Below, one piece after another: positions 1 through 8,130 of a stretch of 64,000 nucleotides of DNA. The stretch covers positions 124,001 to 188,000 of the forward strand of contig NZ_FYDJ01000006.1 of NCBI RefSeq assembly GCF_900187425.1. Reading direction: 5' to 3'. The position numbers were made by a program, and so were the translations under genes. The stretch comes from Pseudomonas sp. Irchel s3h14 (lineage in GTDB: Bacteria; Pseudomonadota; Gammaproteobacteria; Pseudomonadales; Pseudomonadaceae). How positions within the stretch are numbered: the first letter of the stretch is position 1; each line of letters begins with the position of its first letter. The notes under the pieces were generated by a model that saw only the letters and a program-made list of their open reading frames with translations, did not search any database and was not told the DNA's origin.

Positions 1-674
1 GCGGATTGCTTGAGCGTCGTCAGCAGTTTCAGCAAAACCCCGAGGCTCAACGAGAATTCCTGCAAGGTTTGGGGATTGATCGCGCGCAAGGTGCGCAGTT
101 GATCTCGCTGTTTGCCTACGAAAATAACGGGCTGGCCAGCTGGCTCGAGGCAATGGCGGCCGACTCGACGCCCACTCATCTGCTGGTGCCCGAAGGTCGG
201 ATTCTTGGGGATGTCGAACGTTGGCTCGGTGTGGACGGTCTGGTGGCCGGCGCGGTGCATGTGCGCGGTGAATTGACTGTGCAAGTGCTGCCGTTCGTCC
301 GACAGGATCAATACGATCACCTGCTCTGGTGCTGCGATTTCAACGCCGTGCGCGGTGAAGATTCCTTTGTCCGCGCCCAATGGGCGGGCCGGCCGCTGCT
401 CTGGCACATCTATCAGCAGGACGAAGACATCCACCTGGACAAGCTCGACGCCTTCCTCGCTCTGTACACCAAAGGCCTGTCCGAGCCTGCCCGCGAGGCG
501 ATCAGCGGTCTTTGGCGAGCGTGGAATGCGGGTGACAATATGACCGGGCACTGGCAATCGACCCGAAAACACTGGCCAGAACTGCAAAAACACGCCGAAG
601 CGTGGTGTCTGGAACAGGCTTTGCAGGCAGATCTTGCCGCGGCGCTGGTACAGTTTTATGTAAATTGGATATGA
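1..674 (+). CDS. earP: EF-P arginine rhamnosyltransferase EarP, C-terminal part
   Basis: The gene enters from the left edge, so only about the last 224 residues are present; the frame is open to base 3. EarP transfers rhamnose from dTDP-rhamnose to Arg32 of elongation factor P in the cytoplasm, which activates EF-P for rescuing ribosomes stalled at polyproline. The visible part matches the C-terminal half of the DUF2331 glycosyltransferase fold, with segments such as HLLVPEGRILGDVERWLG and FVRQDQYDHLLWCCDFNAVRGEDS. Its position just upstream of efp on the same strand is the usual Pseudomonas arrangement and supports the call. The true start lies outside the window. Confidence 0.93.
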   Translation, partial: GLLERRQQFQQNPEAQREFLQGLGIDRAQGAQLISLFAYENNGLASWLEAMAADSTPTHLLVPEGRILGDVERWLGVDGLVAGAVHVRGELTVQVLPFVRQDQYDHLLWCCDFNAVRGEDSFVRAQWAGRPLLWHIYQQDEDIHLDKLDAFLALYTKGLSEPAREAISGLWRAWNAGDNMTGHWQSTRKHWPELQKHAEAWCLEQALQADLAAALVQFYVNWI

Positions 675-722
675 TACGCGGCCTAGATTTTTGTAAATCC
701 CATCCAAATTCGGATATTCGCA

Positions 723-1292
723 ATGAAAACTGGTAAAGAACTGAAACCCGGTACCGTGATCCGTCTCGAAAACGATCCTTGGCTGGTTCAGAAAGCTGAA
801 TTCACCAAGTCTGGTCGTAACAGCGCAATCATGAAGACCAAGCTGAAAAACCTGCTGACCGGTTACAAGACCGAGATCGTTTACAGCGCCGACGACAAGC
901 TGGACGACGTAATCCTCGACCGCAAAGAAGCGACCCTGTCCTTCATCAGCGGCGACACCTACACGTTCATGGACACCACTGACTACACCATGTACGAGCT
1001 GAACGCTGAAGACATCGAAGCCGTTCTGCCTTTCGTTGAAGAAGGCATGACCGATGTTTGCGAAGCGATCTTCTTCGAAGAGCGTCTGGTTTCCGTAGAA
1101 CTGCCGACCACCATCGTGCGCGTAGTTGACTACACCGAAGGTTCGGCTCGCGGCGACACTTCCGGCAAGGTGATGAAGCCTGCCAAGCTGAGCAACGGTA
1201 CTGAGCTGCAAGTTGCTGACTTCATCGAAATCGGTGACAAGATCGAGATCGACACCCGCGAAGGCGGTTCCTACAAAGGCCGTGCTAAATAA
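723..1292 (+). CDS. efp: Elongation factor P
   Basis: Cytoplasmic tRNA-shaped translation factor that binds between the P and E sites and promotes peptide bonds at consecutive prolines. The product is 189 aa, the normal family length, with an N-terminal KOW-like domain and two OB-fold domains. The modification loop reads TKSGRNSA, so residue 32 is arginine, not the lysine used by the EpmA system. This fits rhamnosylation by EarP, encoded immediately upstream. The gap to earP is 48 bases and a strong rho-independent terminator follows. Codon use resembles a highly expressed gene. Confidence 0.98.
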   Translation: MKTGKELKPGTVIRLENDPWLVQKAEFTKSGRNSAIMKTKLKNLLTGYKTEIVYSADDKLDDVILDRKEATLSFISGDTYTFMDTTDYTMYELNAEDIEAVLPFVEEGMTDVCEAIFFEERLVSVELPTTIVRVVDYTEGSARGDTSGKVMKPAKLSNGTELQVADFIEIGDKIEIDTREGGSYKGRAK

Positions 1293-1310
1293 GCACTGCT
1301 TCAGGAATGA

Positions 1311-1340
1311 AAAAGCCCGACCATTGAGTCGGGCTTTTTT
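1311..1340 (+). terminator. Rho-independent terminator of efp
   Basis: GC-rich hairpin (AAAAGCCCGAC, short loop, GTCGGGCTTTTTT) ending in a T-run 18 bases after the efp stop. Confidence 0.92.
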
Positions 1341-1390
1341 GTATCTGAAGGAAATGTATGGGCCGATGCGCGGCCGATACACAACCCAAT

Positions 1391-1465
1391 CCCTGTAGGA
1401 GCACGGCTTGCCGGCGATAGCTGCCTTAAGTACGCCATCGCCGGCAAGCCGTGCTCCTACAGGGG
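1391..1465. repeat. REPIN (paired REP palindromes)
   Basis: Two inverted REP units, GTAGGAGCACGGCTTGCCGGCGAT and its complement, separated by a short spacer; typical Pseudomonas REPIN. It sits between the converging efp and esterase genes. Confidence 0.9.
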
Positions 1466-1473
1466 GGGCGATG

Positions 1474-2487
1474 TTATTTCAGGTGTTGCTTGAGTTCTTC
1501 GGACGCTTGCAGCATCGCCGAACGCACTGCTGGCACCTGGCTCACCACGTTGAGCAAACCATAGTCGTGAATCATGCCGTTGTAGCGCACGGCCGTGACC
1601 GGCACCCCGGCTTCGTCGAGTTTGCGGGCGTAGGCTTCACCTTCATCGCGCAACACGTCGGCGCCGGCAGTTTGCACCAATGCAGGTGGCAGACCCTTGA
1701 GTTGCGCAGCGGTCGCCCGCAACGGCGAGGCATAGATCTCGTTACGCTGTTTGGCATCGGTGGTGTAGTTGTCCCAGAACCACTTCATCATATTTTTGGT
1801 GAGGAAGTGCCCCTCGGCAAACTGGTTGTAGGACGCCGTTTCGAAGCTGGCGTCAGTCACCGGCCACAGCAGCACCTGGAACTTGATCGCCGGCGTGCCC
1901 TTGTCTTTGGCCATCAGCGCAACCACTGCCGCCATGTTGCCGCCGACGCTGTTGCCGGCCACGGCCAGGCGTTTGCCGTCGAGGTTGATCTCTTTACCGT
2001 GCTCGGCCACCCATTGGGTTGCGGCGTAAGCCTGGTTGATCGCCACCGGGTAATGCGCTTCCGGCGAGGGGGTGTAATTGACGAACACCGCCGCCGCCCC
2101 CGAACCGGTAACCAAGTCCCGAACCAGACGTTCATGGGTCGGGAAATCCCCCAGTACCCAGCCACCGCCGTGAAAGAACATGAATACTGGCAGCGGACCT
2201 TTGACCCCGGCCGGCCGGACGATGGTCAGGTTGAGCGGTTGGCCGTCGACTTGAATGGTCTTCTCGCTGACATCGGCTTTTGGCAGCGTCAGTTTCACCC
2301 CGGCCTGCGCGCCGACCAGCACGGCGCGGGCATCTTTAGGGGTGAGTTGTTCCATCGGTTTGCCGGTGCCGGCGTTCAGAACGTCGAGGAACGCCTGGGT
2401 GTTGTGTTCAACACCCTCACCTGCAAACGCGCTGTGGATGGACAGGGCGAGAAGGGTACCGGTCAAGACTTTGCTGAAAGTTTTCAT
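1474..2487 (-). CDS. Secreted alpha/beta hydrolase (hormone-sensitive-lipase family esterase)
   Basis: The 337-aa product begins with a signal peptide (MKTFSKVLTGTLLALSIHSAFA), so it is probably periplasmic or exported. It carries the oxyanion-hole motif HGGGW at residues 106-110 and the nucleophile elbow GNSVG at 178-182 (Ser180). The likely acid and base are in ADVLRDEGEAY and GMIHDYGLL near the C-terminus. These are hallmarks of family IV esterases that hydrolyse short-chain esters. It lies upstream of, and co-oriented with, ohr across a 34-base gap from the ohr stop, but no functional link is evident. The natural substrate cannot be read from sequence. Confidence 0.85.
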   Translation of the reverse strand: MKTFSKVLTGTLLALSIHSAFAGEGVEHNTQAFLDVLNAGTGKPMEQLTPKDARAVLVGAQAGVKLTLPKADVSEKTIQVDGQPLNLTIVRPAGVKGPLPVFMFFHGGGWVLGDFPTHERLVRDLVTGSGAAAVFVNYTPSPEAHYPVAINQAYAATQWVAEHGKEINLDGKRLAVAGNSVGGNMAAVVALMAKDKGTPAIKFQVLLWPVTDASFETASYNQFAEGHFLTKNMMKWFWDNYTTDAKQRNEIYASPLRATAAQLKGLPPALVQTAGADVLRDEGEAYARKLDEAGVPVTAVRYNGMIHDYGLLNVVSQVPAVRSAMLQASEELKQHLK

Positions 2488-2521
2488 GTTCGTTTCCTGG
2501 TTCGGGACTGGGAATCAGCGG

Positions 2522-2941
2522 TTAGACGGTAACGTGCAGGCGCACATCGACGTTGCCACGGGTGGCGTTGGAGTACGGGCAGACCTGGTGTGCAGCATCG
2601 ACCAGGCTTTGTGCATCGGCTTGTTCAAGCCCCGGCAAGCTGATGTGCAGGTCGATGTCCAGGCCGAAACCGCCAGGGATCTGGCCGATGCCGACGTGGG
2701 CAGTGATCGAGGCGTCGTTCGGGATGGTGCGTTTGGTCTGGCTGGCCACGAATTTCAGCGCGCCGATGAAGCAGGCGGAATAACCGGCGGCGAACAGTTG
2801 CTCAGGGTTGGTCGCTGCACCGCCGGCACCACCGAGTTCTTTTGGGGTGGCGAGTTTGACGTCGAGAATGTTGTCGCTGGAAACCGCACGACCGTCACGG
2901 CCGCCAGTGGAAGTTGCGATAGCGGTGTAGAGAGTTTGCAT
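2522..2941 (-). CDS. ohr: Organic hydroperoxide resistance protein Ohr (OsmC family)
   Basis: Thiol peroxidase that reduces organic and fatty-acid hydroperoxides using lipoyl-protein reductants in the cytoplasm. The 139-aa length is typical. Both catalytic cysteines are present: Cys57 in AAGYSACFIGAL and Cys121 in HQVCPYSNATRGN. The N-terminal LYTAIATSTGGRDG and the SSDN...L motif mark it as the Ohr rather than OsmC subgroup. A MarR-type ohrR gene lies upstream on the same strand, and the intervening region holds palindromes that look like OhrR operators. Confidence 0.95.
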   Translation of the reverse strand: MQTLYTAIATSTGGRDGRAVSSDNILDVKLATPKELGGAGGAATNPEQLFAAGYSACFIGALKFVASQTKRTIPNDASITAHVGIGQIPGGFGLDIDLHISLPGLEQADAQSLVDAAHQVCPYSNATRGNVDVRLHVTV

Positions 2942-2969
2942 GGTGTGAGCCTCATTCGGATTTGGTGTT

Positions 2970-3036
2970 TTGCGCTAAATGTTTGCGCGCTAAGTAAGTG
3001 CGAAGCAAATGTAGCGCGCTGATATTTAGCGCGCAA
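2970..3036. promoter_or_regulatory. Probable OhrR operator region upstream of ohr
   Basis: The arms TTGCGCGCTAA (2983-2993) and TTAGCGCGCAA (3026-3036) form a perfect 11-base inverted repeat. A partial copy, TTTGCGCTAAAT, lies at about 2970-2980 and a further AGCGCGCT at 3013-3020. The position just upstream of ohr and the AT-flanked GC-rich palindrome fit an OhrR-controlled promoter; the assignment to OhrR is inferred from context. Confidence 0.7.
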
Positions 3037-3161
3037 GATAAATTTTGAAAAAAGTTTTGGCTTGGGGGGAGGGCGCTGATTAGAAGTGTTGAGCTAGAGC
3101 TGTTGCGGCAGGATTTTCAGCGAAGAATTTTTTTGACGGGGGGGAACGAGACCGGAAGGGA

Positions 3162-3209
3162 CACCACAAAACAAATGTGGGAGCTCGCTCCCACAGGGAT
3201 TTGTGGTGG
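3162..3209. repeat. Single REP-like palindrome
   Basis: Palindrome built on TGTGGGAGC / GCTCCCACA with flanking CCACAAA / TTTGTGG arms, between ohrR and ohr. It could act as an attenuator between the two genes. Confidence 0.75.
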
Positions 3210-3217
3210 TTTGAAGA

Positions 3218-3679
3218 TTACAGGCTGTCTTGTAGATTGCTGCGCAGCGTTTGCAGTTCCGCTTGCAGTTTCTGCAGTCTCTCCAGCGTCATCCCGCTGG
3301 CGCCGAGGATGCACTGGGGAATACCGCGCGCGCGCTCCCGCAATGCACGACCCTGTTCGGTGAGTTCGACAATCACCACTCGCTCGTCTTCACGGCTGCG
3401 GGTGCGGCTGAGTAAACCTTCGACTTCCAGGCGTTTAAGCAACGGCGTCAATGAGCCAGGATCGGTCAGCAGGCGCGTGCTGATTTCGCCTACGGTCAAA
3501 CCGTCCTGTTCCCACAACACCATCATCGCCAGGTATTGCGGATAGGTCAGGCCCAGTGCTTGCAACAGCGGCTTGTAGACCTTGGTCATCAGCAGCGAGG
3601 TGGAGTGCAGGGCGAAGCAGGCCTGATTATCCAGCAGCAGGTCGTCGCAGTTATCGGGGGTGTTGCGCTCGGTGGTCAT
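3218..3679 (-). CDS. ohrR: MarR-family peroxide sensor OhrR
   Basis: Winged-helix repressor that senses organic hydroperoxides through cysteine oxidation and releases the ohr promoter. The N-terminal stretch DNQACFALHSTS contains the conserved reactive cysteine of the OhrR subfamily. The wing/recognition region is LTVGEISTRLLTDPGSLTPLLKRLEVEGLLSRTRSREDERVV. An in-frame ATG nine codons upstream (3706) is possible; I prefer the internal ATG because OhrR proteins usually start about 20 residues before the cysteine. It is upstream of ohr on the same strand, separated by about 275 bases with operator-like repeats, so each gene probably has its own promoter. Confidence 0.9.
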   Translation of the reverse strand: MTTERNTPDNCDDLLLDNQACFALHSTSLLMTKVYKPLLQALGLTYPQYLAMMVLWEQDGLTVGEISTRLLTDPGSLTPLLKRLEVEGLLSRTRSREDERVVIVELTEQGRALRERARGIPQCILGASGMTLERLQKLQAELQTLRSNLQDSL

Positions 3680-3748
3680 TTCGAAGCCTTGATCAGTGAT
3701 CGTCATAAATCTAGCGGGCGAATCTTTAATGCACCAGACAATTCTAGC

Positions 3749-4705
3749 CTAGTGCCGGTCGAGGGTACTTTGCAGCGCCAGATCCCACGGCGGGATCGGG
3801 CTGAAGCGGGTTTTCAGGTATTCCAGCAACAAGCGGCTGCGGGGATTGGGTTGTTGCTCAAGGCGCAAGGCATAAATGCCGGTCGTTTCCGGTGGTGGCA
3901 GGCCGTGTTCGCAGAACAGCGGAAGCAGTTCACCGCGTAGCAGGTATTCGCTGGTCAACCAGGTTGGCAAGTGTGCGATACCCAGCCCGGCCAATGCGCC
4001 GCAGACCAAAGCCTCGGCGTTATTGGCACTCATGCGGATGCGCGCCGGGCGGTGCAAGTGCATCTGCCCGTCCCGTTCGAAGCGCCATGCGAAGGGTGGG
4101 GCCAGGCCATCCCAGTCGAGCCCGTCATGCTCAATCAGCTGCGCCGGATCGGTCGGCACACCACGCCGTTGCAAATACTCGGGGCTGGCACAGGCGATGC
4201 GCACCATGCTCGCCAGCGGCGTGGCCACCAGCCGGGTATCGGCCATTTGCCCGGCGCGTAGCACCAGATCGACCTTGCCCAGATTCAAACCCTGCATGTC
4301 GACGAAACTGTCGATCAGGTGCAACTGCACATCGAGGCCGGGGTAGAGCATCAGAAAGTCGGCAATCACCGGCGCCAGATGCCGCCGTCCGAACGCTGCC
4401 GGTGCATCGATCCGAATCAAGCCTTCCGGTGCGCTGCTCAAGGATACCGCCTCAGCCCGAGCCAGCCGCAGTTCAGCAACGATCCGCCGCGCGCGCTCGG
4501 CAAACGCCAAGCCCGCCGGGGTCGCGCGCACCGCGTGGGTGCTGCGAATGAACAACTGACTGCCGACGGCGTTTTCCAGGCTGTCGATGCGCCGTGCCAC
4601 CGCCGAAGGGGTTAGCGGGTGGCGGCGGGACGCGGCGGAAAAACTGCCGGTTTCCAGCACGTCGAGGAACAGACCCAGTTGTTCGGTCAATTGATTGGGG
4701 TTCAT
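3749..4705 (-). CDS. LysR-family transcriptional regulator
   Basis: The 318-aa product has an N-terminal LysR helix-turn-helix (LFLDVLETGSFSAASRRHPLTPSAVARRIDSLENAVGSQLF, about residues 11-52) and a C-terminal substrate-binding domain. The open frame extends 60 codons upstream, but LysR proteins start a few residues before this helix, so the ATG at 4705 is chosen. It is divergent from the TauE/SafE-type permease with about 110 bases between them, the classic layout for a LysR regulator controlling its neighbour. The inducer is unknown; a sulfonate or sulfur compound would fit the neighbour. Confidence 0.88.
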   Translation of the reverse strand: MNPNQLTEQLGLFLDVLETGSFSAASRRHPLTPSAVARRIDSLENAVGSQLFIRSTHAVRATPAGLAFAERARRIVAELRLARAEAVSLSSAPEGLIRIDAPAAFGRRHLAPVIADFLMLYPGLDVQLHLIDSFVDMQGLNLGKVDLVLRAGQMADTRLVATPLASMVRIACASPEYLQRRGVPTDPAQLIEHDGLDWDGLAPPFAWRFERDGQMHLHRPARIRMSANNAEALVCGALAGLGIAHLPTWLTSEYLLRGELLPLFCEHGLPPPETTGIYALRLEQQPNPRSRLLLEYLKTRFSPIPPWDLALQSTLDRH

Positions 4706-4817
4706 GGTGTTGTCAGCGTTTGTGCGAAGTTGGCACAGCCATTGTGCGTTGCTGTGCGTTTCCCCGCCAGCGCCGACTGCGTAGGATGAATAGCCTGACG
4801 TGAAGGGAAAATCGCCT

Positions 4818-5567
4818 GTGATTGAGTTTTTGATGTACCTGGTGTTTGGCGCTGCCCTGGGAACCCTCGGTGGGTTGTTCGGCATTGGTGGTGGTTTGAT
4901 TGCGATCCCGCTGCTGGGCGTGTTGTTCGGCCTCGATCAGCAGATTGCCCAAGGCACGGCGCTGGTGATGGTGGTACCCAACGTGATGTTGGCGCTGTGG
5001 CGTTATCACCAGCGCAACCGGATTGAATTGCGCCATGCGCTGCCATTGGCTTCGATGGGGTTCTGTTTTGCCTGGATCGGTTCGATCTGGGCGGTGGGCA
5101 TTGATGCGCAAACCATGCGCGTGGGATTTGTCGCGTTCCTGATTGCCCTGTCGGCCTACAACCTGGTGCGAATGTTCGCCGCCAACGCGCCGGCATCTGC
5201 GCAGATGAATTACTCATGGCCATGGCTGAGCGTGCTCGGCGCCGCCTCCGGCACCATGGGCGGGTTGTTTGGCGTGGGCGGGGCGGTGGTGGCAACGCCG
5301 GTGCTGACCAGCCTGTTCGGCACCAGTCAGGTGGTTGCGCAGGGTTTGTCGCTGGCGCTGGCGTTGCCGAGTACGGGCGTCACGCTGGTGACTTACGCGG
5401 TGCACCATCAGGTGGACTGGATGATCGGCCTGCCCTTGGCGGTCGGCGGCCTGATGAGCATCAGTTGGGGCGTGAGGATCGCCCACGCACTGCCGGAGCG
5501 ACTGCTGCGCGGGTTGTTCTGTGGTTTCCTGGTGTTCTGCGCGGTGATGCTCGCCCTTAAAGTTTGA
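4818..5567 (+). CDS. TauE/SafE-family membrane transporter
   Basis: Inner-membrane permease of the TauE/SafE (DUF81) family, whose members export sulfite, sulfoacetate or related anions. The sequence is almost entirely hydrophobic helices and carries the family's duplicated signature, GTLGGLFGIGGG near the N-terminus and GTMGGLFGVGGA in the second half. I chose the GTG at 4818, preceded by AAGGGA at good spacing; a GTG at 4800 would add six residues. The gene is divergent from one LysR regulator and its 3' end overlaps the convergent second LysR gene by 11 bases. Substrate not determined. Confidence 0.85.
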   Translation: MIEFLMYLVFGAALGTLGGLFGIGGGLIAIPLLGVLFGLDQQIAQGTALVMVVPNVMLALWRYHQRNRIELRHALPLASMGFCFAWIGSIWAVGIDAQTMRVGFVAFLIALSAYNLVRMFAANAPASAQMNYSWPWLSVLGAASGTMGGLFGVGGAVVATPVLTSLFGTSQVVAQGLSLALALPSTGVTLVTYAVHHQVDWMIGLPLAVGGLMSISWGVRIAHALPERLLRGLFCGFLVFCAVMLALKV

Positions 5568-6411
5568 AGCCTTCGACGATGTGTTCGGCCAGGCACTCAG
5601 TGATCGGCGACGGGTTGTGCAGGTTGCGCACCAGCATGATGCTGGCCTCGGGCAGAATCGGCAGGTCTTCGGCTTCACCGAGAATGCGCATGTCGGGTGT
5701 GATCAGGCTTTCGAGTTGCGCGGTGACGGCCAGCCCGGCGCTGACCACCGCCATGATCGCCGACAGGCTGTCGCTGTTGTACGCCACGCGGTAATCGCGA
5801 CCCATGGCGTCCAGCGCATTGCAGGCCCACAGCCTGCAGAAGCAATCACTGTTGAACATCGCCAGCGGCAGCGGCGTTTGCTCATGAGCGCTGAAACATT
5901 GCGCCTCGGCCCAGACAAAATGCTCTTTGCGCAACAACTGGCCGATCTCGTTACCCGGTTCGCGGGTGACGATGGTCAAGTCCAGGTCCTGGCGCAGCAG
6001 CAATTGTTTTGATGATTCGCAGTGCACCTCGATCTGGATCAGCGGATACGACTGGGCAAATCGCCGCAGAATTCCCGGCAAAAAACGCATCACGTAATCG
6101 TCGGGCGTGCCAATGCGCACCATGCCGACCATGTGCGGCTCGCGCAGCGTATTGAACACCTCACTGTGCAACTTGAGGATGCGCCGGGCATAGCCGAGCA
6201 ACACCTGGCCCTCAGCCGTCAGCCGCACCTGCCGTCCGTCGCGCTGGAACAATTGACGCTGCAACACATCCTCTTCCAGCCGCTTCATCTGCATGCTCAC
6301 GGCGGATTGAGTGCGGTTGACCAACTCGCCGGCGCGAGTAAAACCGCCCTGGTCGGCGATGGCGACAAAGGTGCGCAGCACTTCGGTGTCGATACTTGGG
6401 AAGGCGGACAT
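5557..6411 (-). CDS. LysR-family transcriptional regulator
   Basis: The 284-aa protein has an N-terminal LysR DNA-binding domain (LRTFVAIADQGGFTRAGELVNRTQSAVSMQMKRLEEDVLQRQLF) followed by a periplasmic-binding-protein-like effector domain. It resembles the LrhA/HexA-like subgroup in its SAVSMQMKRLEE recognition helix. It converges on the TauE gene and overlaps it by 11 bases at the 3' ends, so the two transcripts would be antisense there. It starts about 95 bases from the divergent DUF1127 gene. Target genes cannot be named. Confidence 0.87.
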   Translation of the reverse strand: MSAFPSIDTEVLRTFVAIADQGGFTRAGELVNRTQSAVSMQMKRLEEDVLQRQLFQRDGRQVRLTAEGQVLLGYARRILKLHSEVFNTLREPHMVGMVRIGTPDDYVMRFLPGILRRFAQSYPLIQIEVHCESSKQLLLRQDLDLTIVTREPGNEIGQLLRKEHFVWAEAQCFSAHEQTPLPLAMFNSDCFCRLWACNALDAMGRDYRVAYNSDSLSAIMAVVSAGLAVTAQLESLITPDMRILGEAEDLPILPEASIMLVRNLHNPSPITECLAEHIVEGFKL

Positions 6412-6506
6412 TCATCAATCTCCGAGATGTGTTACATCAGAAACATTCGTTGGATTGATCTTAGCCCCAGCGCGACACTTGAGCCATCCAAACGGAGGGC
6501 AACAAG

Positions 6507-6722
6507 ATGAAAGGTCAAAAAGGTTATGTCGACGTAGAAAAACACTCGGTGCACCTGATCTCTGATTTGCTGCACAAATTCAATCGCTGGTACGAACTGC
6601 ACCGTGAACGTGAAATGTTGGCGGGCATGAGTGATGAAGCGTTGAAGGACATCGGGCTCAGTCGTGCGGATGTCGAGCACGAAGCCATCCGCCCATTCTG
6701 GGATGACCCGATGCACAAATGA
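6507..6722 (+). CDS. DUF1127 small protein
   Basis: A 71-aa, charged, helical protein. Residues 26-62 contain the DUF1127 signature, with RWYELHREREMLAGMSDEALKDIGLSRADVEHE. Members of this family are short, often stress- or growth-phase-responsive, and some alphaproteobacterial ones bind RNA; no function is established here. The start ATG follows a good ribosome-binding site (GGAGGGCAACAAG). The short intergenic distance to the divergent LysR gene makes regulation by that protein possible. Confidence 0.85.
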   Translation: MKGQKGYVDVEKHSVHLISDLLHKFNRWYELHREREMLAGMSDEALKDIGLSRADVEHEAIRPFWDDPMHK

Positions 6723-6786
6723 GTCATACACAACTACACAAACCGTCTCCCGGTGAGGTAGGTTGCGAGCAGACAAGGAGATGCTC

Positions 6787-8016
6787 ATGCGCGCAACACT
6801 GTCCTTTTCCATCAAACAGGCTCGGCGTCTGGCGCTGGCCGCCCAAGGGTTCAACGGGCGCCAGCCGCCAGCGGCGATCAAACCGGTTCAGCTCAATCGT
6901 CTGATCGAGCGGCTGGGCATTCTGCAGATCGATTCGGTCAATGCGTTGGTGCGTTCGCACTACCTTCCCTTGTTTTCCCGCCTCGGCAATTACTCATCCG
7001 ACTTGCTCGACCAGGCTGCCTGGAGTTCGGGCCGGCGGCGCACGCTCTTCGAGTATTGGGGGCATGAAGCCTCGTTGCTGCCCTTGTCGATGTACCCGTT
7101 GATGCGCTGGCGCATGCTGCGTGCGACCCGTGGTGAAGATATCTACCAGCAACTGGCACGTTTCGGGCGTGAGCAGCAGGACACGATTCGCCGGGTACTG
7201 GCCTCGGTTCAGGAGCTGGGCGCACTGGGGGCCGGAAGCCTGTCGACCCGTCAGGAACGGGCAGGGCCCTGGTGGGACTGGAGCGCGGAAAAGCATGCGC
7301 TGGAATGGTTGTTCGCCGCCGGTGAAGTGACCGTGGCCGGGCGGCGCGGGTTCGAGCGGCTTTATGATCTGCCGGAGCGGGTGATTCCTTCGGCGATTCT
7401 TGCGCAGCCGCTGCTGAGTGAGGCCGAGGCCCAGCGCGGCCTGTTGCTGCATGCCGCGACAGCCTTGGGCGTCGGAACAGAAAAAGACCTGCGGGATTAC
7501 TTTCGCCTGAGTCCCGGTGATGCCCGTCCGCGTCTGGCGGAACTGGTGGAGGCGGGTGAATTGCTGAGCTGTGAAGTCCAGGGCTGGCGGCAACCGGCCT
7601 ATTGTCTGCCGGAGCCGAAAGTGCCGCGCAAGGTTGAGACTAGCGCCTTGCTTTCACCCTTCGATTCACTGATCTGGGAGCGCAGTCGCACCGAGCGCCT
7701 GTTCGATTTCCGCTATCGGCTGGAGATTTATACGCCGCCGGACAAGCGGGTCTACGGCTACTACGTGTTGCCGTTTTTGCACAATGAACGGATTGCCGCG
7801 CGGGTGGATCTGCGCGCCGAGCGGGCGTCGGGCAGGCTGGCGGTGCACGCTGTGCATGAGGAAGAGTCGGGGCTGGATGAGGAGGGGATGCTGGCGTTGT
7901 CGGTCAATCTGCGGCGAATGGCGGATTGGCTGGGGCTTGAGCGGGTTCAATTGAATTGCCCGCGGGCGAGTGCGGCGCGGTTGAGGGTGGCATTGGCGCA
8001 GTTCAGTGGTGATTGA
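6787..8016 (+). CDS. YcaQ/AlkX-like winged-helix protein (HTH_42 family)
   Basis: The 409-aa protein belongs to the HTH_42/YcaQ family; the E. coli member is a DNA glycosylase that unhooks interstrand crosslinks and removes alkylated purines. Seen here: an N-terminal arginine-rich helix, the conserved LGILQIDSVNALVRSHYLPLFSRLG segment with the QID motif, and the EYWGHEASLLP segment typical of the family. I chose the ATG at 6787 because AAGGAG sits six bases upstream; an alternative TTG at 6763 lacks a site. Activity is inferred from family only. A REPIN follows the stop. Confidence 0.8.
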   Translation: MRATLSFSIKQARRLALAAQGFNGRQPPAAIKPVQLNRLIERLGILQIDSVNALVRSHYLPLFSRLGNYSSDLLDQAAWSSGRRRTLFEYWGHEASLLPLSMYPLMRWRMLRATRGEDIYQQLARFGREQQDTIRRVLASVQELGALGAGSLSTRQERAGPWWDWSAEKHALEWLFAAGEVTVAGRRGFERLYDLPERVIPSAILAQPLLSEAEAQRGLLLHAATALGVGTEKDLRDYFRLSPGDARPRLAELVEAGELLSCEVQGWRQPAYCLPEPKVPRKVETSALLSPFDSLIWERSRTERLFDFRYRLEIYTPPDKRVYGYYVLPFLHNERIAARVDLRAERASGRLAVHAVHEEESGLDEEGMLALSVNLRRMADWLGLERVQLNCPRASAARLRVALAQFSGD

Positions 8017-8022
8017 ACTGAC

Positions 8023-8118
8023 GCCATCGCGAGCAAGCTTTGCTCCTACAGGGTTTGTGTCGTTCGCCGACGCTGTGAACGACACAAACCCTGTAGGAGC
8101 AAGGCTTGCCCGCGAAGG
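8023..8118. repeat. REPIN
   Basis: Inverted REP units (CGCGAGCAAGCTTTGCTCCTACAG and complement) flanking a second inverted pair, GTGTCGTTC / GAACGACAC. It lies between converging genes. Confidence 0.9.
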
Positions 8119-8130
8119 GAGCGCTGCGAT

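Noticed and set aside
1408..2532. 374-codon plus-strand frame opposite the esterase gene
   Set aside because: The minus frame has a signal peptide, HGGG and GNSVG motifs; the plus frame is His/Arg/Val-rich shadow sequence that begins inside a REPIN.
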